A stretch of DNA of 45,957 nucleotides. It comes from Deltaproteobacteria bacterium (lineage in GTDB: Bacteria > Myxococcota_A > Polyangia > JAAYKL01). Within the stretch, counting starts at the first letter, position 1, and each line of letters opens with the position of its first letter. Positions 8,144-13,867 of the stretch are shown here, piece by piece. The notes below the pieces were generated by a model. That model made no database searches, had not been told where the DNA came from, and saw only the letters and a program-made list of their open reading frames with translations. The position numbers and the translations under genes are program-made. The stretch covers positions 1-45,957 of the forward strand of contig JAQTNF010000024.1 of assembly GCA_028713995.1 (NCBI GenBank). The letters run 5' to 3'.

Positions 8144-8677
8144 ATGACGCTTCGACCTCAAGATGTCGTGGTGGCCCTCGTGATCGCCCTGCGCCCGGAG
8201 GAGCGCTGGTCGTTCCCGGCCATCGCGAAGTCCGCGGGGCTGAGCCTGTCCGAGGCCCACGCCGCGGTGAAACGGGCCGTGCAGGCTAGGCTCGTCGCCC
8301 AGCCGCAGGGCGGCTCGGGGGCGCTCGCGCCGATGCGAGAGAACCTGCTCGAGTTCCTCGTGCACGGGGTCGGATATGCGTTCCCCGCCGAGCACGGCGG
8401 TGTGACGAGAGGCATGCCCACCGCGCACTCGGCGCCCGTCCTGGCCTCGGAGATGTCCGGGTCCAGCGAGGCGCCCTGCGTGTGGCCGGACCCGGAAGGT
8501 CGCGCGCGAGGCGAGGCTCTCCGCCCGCTCTACAGGACGGTCCCGAGGGCCGCGCGCAACGATCCTCGGCTCTACGACGCCCTGGCCCTCGTGGACGCCT
8601 TGCGGGCCGGAAACGCCCGCGAGCGTACGCTGGCCGCGAAGCTGCTGCGCAAGCTGATCTCGGGGAGGAAGCGTTGA
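8144..8677 (+). CDS. winged-helix partner of AbiEii-type nucleotidyltransferase (putative antitoxin)
   Basis: 177 residues. Residues about 18-55 (WSFPAIAKSAGLSLSEAHAAVKRAVQ) form a winged helix-turn-helix. The middle holds FLVHGVGYAFPAEHG and RGMPTAHSAP, and the C-terminus VWPDPEGRARGEALRPLYR and LYDALALVDALRAGNARER. I recognise these segments as conserved in the proteins that precede AbiEii-like nucleotidyltransferases in many bacteria. The likely role is transcriptional autoregulator and antitoxin, by analogy with AbiEi. Its stop overlaps the next start by one base (TGATG), so translation is coupled. A 19-base palindrome lies just upstream. Confidence 0.75.
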   Translation: MTLRPQDVVVALVIALRPEERWSFPAIAKSAGLSLSEAHAAVKRAVQARLVAQPQGGSGALAPMRENLLEFLVHGVGYAFPAEHGGVTRGMPTAHSAPVLASEMSGSSEAPCVWPDPEGRARGEALRPLYRTVPRAARNDPRLYDALALVDALRAGNARERTLAAKLLRKLISGRKR

Positions 8678-9369
8678 TGCGGAACGTCGAGATGATCGAG
8701 ATCGTCGCGCACCATCTCGGAGACCTGCGCGACGAGGTCGTGTTCCTCGGCGGCGCCGTGGCCTCGCTCCTCGTCACCGACCCGGGTGCCGCCGCCGTCC
8801 GCTTCACCGCCGACGTCGATGTGATCGTCGATGTCGGGTCCAAGGTCGCCTACGACCGGCTCGCGCGGAAGCTGCGGGACAGGGGGTTCAGGGAGGACAT
8901 GTCCGAGGGCGCGCCGATCTGCAGGTGGATCGCCGCGGACGTCAAGGTGGACGTGATGCCCACCACGGCCGACGTGCTGGGCTTCGGCAACCGTTGGTAT
9001 GCGCCCGCGATCCGGCACGCCGAGACGCGCGCCGTCGGCACCCAGACCATCCACGTCGTGTCGGCGCCGTTCTTCCTGGCGACCAAGCTCGAGGCCTTCG
9101 ACGGCAGGGGGCGAGGCGACTTCCGCGGCAGCCACGACATCGAGGACGTCATCGCCGTCATCGATGGCCGAGAGGAGATCGTGGAGGAGTGCCTGCGCAG
9201 CCCTGCCGACCTGCGGGAGTACCTCGCCGAGCGCATCGGCAGGCTGCTCGCCTCGCAGCGATTCATCGAGGCGCTGCCCGGCCATTTGCCGGGCGACGCC
9301 GCGAGCCAGATGCGAGTGCCGATCATCTTGCTCAGGCTGAAGGCCATCGCGACGGGGGAACTGTCTTGA
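8677..9369 (+). CDS. AbiEii-like nucleotidyltransferase (putative toxin)
   Basis: 230 residues from an ATG overlapping the preceding stop, with GGGGAGGAA as ribosome site. The polymerase-beta-type active site is visible: GG at 25-26, TADVDV at 44-49 (metal ligands Asp46 and Asp48), and a third Asp in VKVDVMP (Asp92). Further family marks are GAPICRW (78-84), GFGNRWY (102-108), ATKLEAFDGRGRGD (135-148) and SHDIEDVIAVIDG (152-164). Related MenT/AbiEii toxins transfer nucleotides to tRNA 3' ends or other targets and are controlled by the adjacent antitoxin. All catalytic residues appear intact. Substrate is not determinable from sequence. Confidence 0.8.
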   Translation: MRNVEMIEIVAHHLGDLRDEVVFLGGAVASLLVTDPGAAAVRFTADVDVIVDVGSKVAYDRLARKLRDRGFREDMSEGAPICRWIAADVKVDVMPTTADVLGFGNRWYAPAIRHAETRAVGTQTIHVVSAPFFLATKLEAFDGRGRGDFRGSHDIEDVIAVIDGREEIVEECLRSPADLREYLAERIGRLLASQRFIEALPGHLPGDAASQMRVPIILLRLKAIATGELS

Positions 9370-9626
9370 TGGTGCTCACCCCGCCCTCCTCCACTCCTTG
9401 ATCCTCTCGAACAGCACGCGCACCTCGTCCGGTGGATCGAGGCACAGAGTTCTAAATGAGTCCACTTCACCCCGCCGGAAGCCCTGAGGAGAAATCCCCA
9501 GGGCTTTCGTGTATTTGGGGGATCGAAAAACTTTCTTCTCTCCCCGTCACGAACCTTTCATGGAAAGTCGCAATCATATCGAATAGTTGGGAGTTCTAGT
9601 CCCGTGCAGGGGCAGGGCGAGCGTCG
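9370..9626. other. non-coding region with second tRNA/terminator scar
   Basis: Around 9450-9510 the sequence repeats, in direct orientation, the 6150-6210 scar: a decayed GTTC-type T-loop, CACCCCGCCG, a hairpin with GAAA loop, then TTCGTGT. A second shared piece, GGGAGTTCTAGTCCCGT at 9590-9606, matches GGAGTTCAAGTCCCGT at 6214-6229. No gene is evident. A short minus-strand frame ending at 9376 looks protein-like but is unassigned. Confidence 0.55.
9479..9506 (+). terminator. stem-loop, second copy of the scar hairpin
   Basis: AAGCCCTGAGGA pairs with TCCCCAGGGCTT around a GAAA loop, with one A-C mismatch. It is a direct repeat of the 6172-6205 hairpin and probably still acts as terminator for the nucleotidyltransferase operon. 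Confidence 0.6.
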
Positions 9627-10175
9627 TCAGTGGACGATCTTCACTTCGACCACCTCCGCATCGGGAGCGGTCTGGAACCACTTGACGATAACGGCCATCT
9701 CCTTCTCGATGTCCTGTCGCTCCTTCGATCCTTCCGGCAGCGCGCGCGACTTGCCCTTCATTACGCGGAAGGCGGCACCTTTGTCGTCGGCGAGCTTGGT
9801 CAGCTTCGCCTCCACCTGCTTGCCGTTGCCCTCGGCGGTGAGCACGAGGCGGTGGTCGTCCCGATCCTCCACCGTGAGAGTACGGCCGCCGTACGTCGTC
9901 CCCACGGCCACCTGGATGCCGTCCACCGGGCAGGAGAGATCGTAGTACGCGGCCATGAGCTTGCCCTCGCCGCCCGCCTTCAGCAGCGCAGCCTTTGCGG
10001 CGAGCCCGATCCTCGCACCCATCACGGAGCCGAGGCAAAGATCTCCGTGAAACGCCTTGAGCCGCTCCCAGAGATCGGGCGACGGGTCTGCGCCACGGGC
10101 AGGAGCCGCGATGGCGGCCATGAACACGAGGCCCGCGAGGGCGGCGAAGGCGCGTGATATTCTGGTTCGAGACAT
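9627..10175 (-). CDS. exported FmdE-domain protein
   Basis: 182 residues. The start at 10175 is preceded by GGAGG five bases upstream. A Sec signal peptide (residues 1-29, ending APARGA) precedes an FmdE-like domain: WERLKAFHGDLCLGSVMGARIG matches the FHGHxCPGxxxGxR entry motif, with Asp replacing the second His, and DLSCPVDGIQVAVGTTYG matches the CxxDxIQxxTGCTxG segment. FmdE-type domains bind metal (zinc in known cases) and often lie beside molybdate or tungstate transport and molybdopterin enzymes. The exported location suggests a periplasmic metal or cofactor role, which is an inference. An ABC-transporter ATPase stump lies upstream on the opposite strand. Confidence 0.75.
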   Translation of the reverse strand: MSRTRISRAFAALAGLVFMAAIAAPARGADPSPDLWERLKAFHGDLCLGSVMGARIGLAAKAALLKAGGEGKLMAAYYDLSCPVDGIQVAVGTTYGGRTLTVEDRDDHRLVLTAEGNGKQVEAKLTKLADDKGAAFRVMKGKSRALPEGSKERQDIEKEMAVIVKWFQTAPDAEVVEVKIVH

Positions 10176-10233
10176 GGGACCTCCAGTAAGTCGGACGGAT
10201 TGGACTATCCTCCATTCACAGCCGAGCCTCAAG

Positions 10234-10407
10234 GCTGGTCGGTCTGTCATCTATGTCGCCCACGATCCGCGCGAGGCGGCGGCGCTGGCGGATCGAGTCG
10301 TGCTGTTGGAGGCTGGCCGGGTCACGCAGACCGCCGATCTCGCGACGTTCATCCGCGAGCCCAAGACGGCATTCGGGCGATTGTTCGCTACGGAGTTCTC
10401 CGCTTGA
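10234..10407 (+). pseudogene. 3' stump of an ABC-transporter ATPase gene
   Basis: 58 codons survive, reading SVIYVAHDPREAAALADRVV then LLEAGRV and ending with a typical ATPase tail. The H-loop His in VAHD and the D-loop-to-C-terminal signature are those of ModC/TupC/PotA-like import ATPases. Walker A, Q-loop and signature motifs are missing, and the frame upstream runs antisense into the FmdE gene. The stump is therefore non-functional. Its stop overlaps the -35 box of the next operon. Confidence 0.75.
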
Positions 10408-10456
10408 CCTCTCAACGACCCCGACATATATAAGCAAGTGCTCACTTTATGTGAGC
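10404..10456 (+). promoter_or_regulatory. sigma70-type promoter with overlapping dyad operators
   Basis: TTGACC (10404-10409), 17 bases, then TATATA (10427-10432): one of the best -35/-10 pairs in the window. Immediately downstream lie AAGTG-CT-CACTT (10436-10447) and the overlapping GCTCAC-TTTAT-GTGAGC (10440-10456). Dyads at the transcription start are typical TetR repressor sites, and a TetR gene is second in the operon. Confidence 0.7.
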
Positions 10457-10473
10457 CATATCGGAGGCAACCA

Positions 10474-11223
10474 GTGGGACGAGCGGAGGAGAAGGCGCGC
10501 TACGGCTATCACGTTCCCCACATGATCCTCGCCGGTTTCGCCGGGGCAGCGGTTCTCGTTTTCGGAGGAGTTCTCCTGATCGCCACGACGGTCAGCTCTC
10601 CGTGGTTCGTGGCCGTAGCCGTCACATGTTTCGCGGCGGGCGCGGTGCTCATCGCGCTCACGTCGAGCCTTCTTTGGCTGGTCGTCCTCGGGCGACCGCT
10701 CGCCATGGAACACATGCTCGACGCAATCACCTGGACGGGCAACGAACGGATCCTCGACGTCGGCTGCGGTCCTGGGCTCGCCCTCGTCGGCGCCGCCAAG
10801 CGGCTCACAACGGGCCGGGCGGTCGGCATCGACAAGTGGATGGTGATCCACGGCGAGCGCCACAACTCCAGGGAGATCGCACTGGAGAACGCCCGTATCG
10901 AGGGAGTCGCGGACCGCGTCGAGGTCCAGGACGGCGACGCGAGCGCGATGCCGTTCGATGACGGCTCGTTCGATGTCACGATGTCGAGCTTCGTCTTCCA
11001 CCATATGACGAAGGAGGTCCGCCTCCGGTCGCTCCGGGAGATGGTGCGGGTGACCAAGCCAGGCGGGAGAATCCTGATTGCCGATGATCGCACCGGAGAG
11101 CTGGCAACCGCGCTCCAGGATCTCGACGTGGCCTCCGTCGTCAACCTGAGGCTGATCTTCCCCGTGTACCTGGTCAGCGCGCGCAAGGAGAAACGCCATG
11201 GGACGCAACAAGCAGGTCACTGA
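10474..11223 (+). CDS. membrane-anchored SAM-dependent methyltransferase 1
   Basis: 249 residues from GTG at 10474, chosen for the GGAGG six bases upstream; an earlier ATG lies within the operator. Two transmembrane segments (about 17-38 and 45-72) precede a class I methyltransferase domain with motif I ILDVGCGPG (93-101), an acidic motif II region (VGIDKW), an MPFDDGSFDVTMSS motif IV region and VRVTKPGGRILI as the post-motif strand. The substrate is unknown; small-molecule methylation at the inner membrane is the simplest reading. Its end overlaps the TetR gene by 26 bases. A second, non-identical membrane-anchored methyltransferase follows the TetR gene. Confidence 0.85.
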   Translation: MGRAEEKARYGYHVPHMILAGFAGAAVLVFGGVLLIATTVSSPWFVAVAVTCFAAGAVLIALTSSLLWLVVLGRPLAMEHMLDAITWTGNERILDVGCGPGLALVGAAKRLTTGRAVGIDKWMVIHGERHNSREIALENARIEGVADRVEVQDGDASAMPFDDGSFDVTMSSFVFHHMTKEVRLRSLREMVRVTKPGGRILIADDRTGELATALQDLDVASVVNLRLIFPVYLVSARKEKRHGTQQAGH

Positions 11224-11800
11224 CGAAGCCGTGCTGAAGGCCGCGAGGGAAGCCTTCGTCGAGTTGGGGTTCGGAGCCTCCACCCGCGAGATTGCGCGCC
11301 GTGCCGGGGTGTCCGAGGCGGTCCTCTTCCAGCGGCACAAGACCAAGCTCGATCTCTTCTTCGCGGCGATGATCCCGCCGCCGATAGCGTTCGCGGATGA
11401 GCGGGGCACCGGACGGAAGCGGAGCGCCACGACGGAGGTCGAAGCGCTGGCCGTCCAGATCATGAAGTACTTCCGAGAGGCGATGCCCGTGCTCATGCAG
11501 CTCGTCATGCACCCTTCGTTCAACCTCGCCGACCTCGCGGATCGCGAGACGCGCCTGCCGCTCCATCGACTCGGCGAGGCGGTCTCGGCGTGCCTCGAAC
11601 GGCACCGGGTTGCGGGCGCGATCACGGCGGACTCCAGGCGTGTCCGGACGGCGACGTTGACGCTCCTCGCGACCCTGCACAGCCTGGCGCTGTTCGAACG
11701 CATGGGGCTCCACGGCGGATCATTCCCGAACACGGCGATCAAGAACGTCGTGGGCCTGGTCGTCGATGGACTGTCCGCGGAGAAAGGGCGTGGGAGATGA
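11198..11800 (+). CDS. TetR/AcrR-family transcriptional regulator
   Basis: 200 residues, ATG with AAGGAG upstream. The N-terminal helix-turn-helix occupies about residues 10-55 (FGASTREIARRAGVSEAVLF), with the family's usual VSEAVLFQRHKTKLDLFF transition to the ligand domain. The C-terminal ligand-binding domain is all-helical. It lies inside the operon it probably represses; the dyads at 10436-10456 are the obvious target. It overlaps methyltransferase 1 by 26 bases and methyltransferase 2 by four (ATGA), so all three are translated as a unit. Confidence 0.9.
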   Translation: MGRNKQVTDEAVLKAAREAFVELGFGASTREIARRAGVSEAVLFQRHKTKLDLFFAAMIPPPIAFADERGTGRKRSATTEVEALAVQIMKYFREAMPVLMQLVMHPSFNLADLADRETRLPLHRLGEAVSACLERHRVAGAITADSRRVRTATLTLLATLHSLALFERMGLHGGSFPNTAIKNVVGLVVDGLSAEKGRGR

Positions 11801-12762
11801 AGACCAAGGCACCGCACAGCCACGGGTGGCTCGTCGGAATCGTGGGGCTCGCCGCCGGGATCAGCCTGATGGTGCTCTTCCCCAAGCTCAAGGCGGTCGC
11901 TGGCGTCGTGCTGCTCGTCGCGCTGTTCCACCTCGTCGGGATCGCCGTCGTGCTCGGGTCGCTCGCCTCGTTCGCGCCGCGGAGGTTGGGCCGCTTCATG
12001 GAGAACCCGCGCGGTCGCACCTCGGATGAAAAGGGGTACGACTTCGGCTGGTCGCAGGTAGCGATGAACGGCCATTGGCTCGCGGCGGTGACGCTCTGGA
12101 CCGTTGCGTTCGGCTTGCAGCTCCAGTGGCCCGGGCTCTGGCCGGCCTGGTTCGCCATGGCGCTGATCGGGGTCAACTGCTTCATCGGTGGGCTTCTCCT
12201 GCGCACGTCGAAACGGACAGACTTCGCGTCGCTGCCTCTCGTCGACCTCCTGAGGTCGGACAAAGACCTCGTGCTCGATGCCGGGTGCGGTGGCGGGCGG
12301 ACAACCCTCGCGCTCTCGAAGGTGCTCGGGGGCGGTCGCATCGTCGCGGTCGACCGCTTCGACGCCTACTACATCGACGGCGGCGGGCGCGCCTTGCTCG
12401 AAAGGAACCTGCGCATCGCCGGTCTCACGGAGCGCGTGCAGATCGAGCAGGGAGATCTGACGGCGCTCCCGTTCCCGGAGGCGCACTTCGACAGCGCCGT
12501 GAGCGCCCACGTCATCGACCACCTGAAGCAGCATAAGAGGACCGGGCTCGCGGAGATCTTCCGCGTGCTCAAGCCCGGCGGTCGCTTCCTGATGGTCGTC
12601 TGGGTGCCGGGCCTCGCCACGTTCTCGCTCGCGAACGTCTTCTGCTTCCTCCTGACCTCGAAGGCGGGCTGGCGGAAGCTCGCGCGGGAGGTCGGGTTCG
12701 AGATCCGTGACGAGGGGACGTTCAACGGGATGTGGTTCGCCGTCCTCGAAAGGCCGCGGTGA
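11797..12762 (+). CDS. membrane-anchored SAM-dependent methyltransferase 2
   Basis: 321 residues from ATG at 11797, overlapping the TetR stop (ATGA). Four probable transmembrane segments (about 11-27, 34-58, 94-110, 113-135) precede a class I methyltransferase domain: motif I VLDAGCGGG (159-167), IVAVDRFDAYYIDGGG, TALPFPEAHFDSAVSAHVIDH and IFRVLKPGGRFLMVVW. An N-terminal HSHGW may bind metal. It is related to but clearly distinct from methyltransferase 1 (different number of membrane spans). Two membrane methyltransferases with a TetR switch and a DMT exporter suggest modification and extrusion of a small hydrophobic or metal-containing compound; this is an inference. Confidence 0.85.
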   Translation: MKTKAPHSHGWLVGIVGLAAGISLMVLFPKLKAVAGVVLLVALFHLVGIAVVLGSLASFAPRRLGRFMENPRGRTSDEKGYDFGWSQVAMNGHWLAAVTLWTVAFGLQLQWPGLWPAWFAMALIGVNCFIGGLLLRTSKRTDFASLPLVDLLRSDKDLVLDAGCGGGRTTLALSKVLGGGRIVAVDRFDAYYIDGGGRALLERNLRIAGLTERVQIEQGDLTALPFPEAHFDSAVSAHVIDHLKQHKRTGLAEIFRVLKPGGRFLMVVWVPGLATFSLANVFCFLLTSKAGWRKLAREVGFEIRDEGTFNGMWFAVLERPR

Positions 12763-12769
12763 GCCGGAC

Positions 12770-13819
12770 ATGCCGATGAACCCCATCGCCGTCGGCACCG
12801 CGCTCGCCGCGCTGGCCGCGCTCGCGTTCGGTGTCACGACGCCGTTCATCCAGCGCTTCGGCGAGGGGTTGGGGCCGTTCTCGACCGCCGCGCTGCTGTA
12901 CCTGGGTGCGGCCATCGGCGCCGTCGGCTGGCCCCGTCGCGGAGCGGAGCGTCGTGAGGCGGCCGTTCGCCTGCGGCACCTCCCGCGCCTCCTCACGGTC
13001 GCCTTCTTCGGCGCGGCGCTGGCGCCCACGCTGTTCGCCTGGGGCTTGCAGCGCGTACCCGCGACGTACGGCTCTCTTCTTCTGAACGGCGAGGCGATCT
13101 TCACCGTGGGGCTCGCCGCGCTCATCTTTCGCGAGCACGTCGGCGTCCGCGTCGCGGTGGCCGTGCTGCTCATGTTCGCGGGCGGCGCAGTCACCGTGGT
13201 CGGCGCCTCGTCCGACGGCTCGGTCGGGCTCCTCGGCTCCCTCGCCATCGTGGCCGCAGTCTTCGCCTGGGCGCTCGACAACGTGCTGACGCGGTCGTTC
13301 GCCGATCTCGATCCGGCCGTCGTCATCCGCGTGAAGGCGCTTTGCGGGGTCGTGCTCACCGGTGCGCTCGCCGCGATACTCGGCGAGACCCGTCCGAGCT
13401 GGACGCAGATGGGCGGCCTGCTCCTGTGCGGAGCGACCGGTTACGGATTGAGCCTGCGCCTCTACCTGCTCGCGCAGCGGCGCATCGGCGCGGGCCGGAC
13501 CGGCTCCGTGTTCGCCGTCGCTCCCTTCGTCGGGGCGACGGTCGCGATCCTCCTCGGCGACAAGAGCTTCGGCATCGTCATGGTGGCCGCCACGATCCTC
13601 TTCGCCGTAGGGGTGGTGCTGCACCTGACCGAGAAGCACAGGCACGAGCACGCCCACGACGAGATGAACCACGACCATGCCCACTCCCACGACGACGGCC
13701 ATCACGACCACCACCACGATGTCATGCCGGACGGCCCCCATGCGCACCCGCACCAGCACGATGTCCGAGTGCACGCGCATCCGCACGGGCCCGACGCCCA
13801 TCACGGGCATCGCCACTGA
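12770..13819 (+). CDS. EamA/DMT-family transporter with histidine-rich C-terminal tail
   Basis: 349 residues from ATG at 12770, seven bases after the preceding stop. Ten hydrophobic segments in two EamA halves follow the drug/metabolite transporter layout (AALAFGVTTPFIQRF in TM1, PATYGSLLLNGEAIFT and later GSVFAVAPFVGATVAILL). Residues about 285-349 form a cytoplasmic tail with 25 His and many Asp, including DHHHD and HAHPHQH clusters, a plausible Ni/Co/Zn/Cu-binding sensor or buffer. His-rich tails are common on metal transporters but not typical of DMT permeases. It is last in the methyltransferase-TetR operon and is the likely exporter of that system. Confidence 0.85.
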   Translation: MPMNPIAVGTALAALAALAFGVTTPFIQRFGEGLGPFSTAALLYLGAAIGAVGWPRRGAERREAAVRLRHLPRLLTVAFFGAALAPTLFAWGLQRVPATYGSLLLNGEAIFTVGLAALIFREHVGVRVAVAVLLMFAGGAVTVVGASSDGSVGLLGSLAIVAAVFAWALDNVLTRSFADLDPAVVIRVKALCGVVLTGALAAILGETRPSWTQMGGLLLCGATGYGLSLRLYLLAQRRIGAGRTGSVFAVAPFVGATVAILLGDKSFGIVMVAATILFAVGVVLHLTEKHRHEHAHDEMNHDHAHSHDDGHHDHHHDVMPDGPHAHPHQHDVRVHAHPHGPDAHHGHRH

Positions 13820-13867
13820 ACTTAGTTCCCTATTGCACTTGGTGATGACAACTCGATACGAAATCAG

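Noticed and set aside
9376-9477. Minus-strand relic reading FRTLCLDPPDEVRVLFERIK near its end
   Set aside because: It looks protein-like but is only 33 codons, has no recognised family, and overlaps the second tRNA scar; a chance frame cannot be excluded.
10447-13359. Minus-strand open frame of 970 codons opposite the methyltransferase operon
   Set aside because: Shadow frame; Arg/Ser/Pro-rich product with no recognisable domain, while all four plus-strand genes have clear families.
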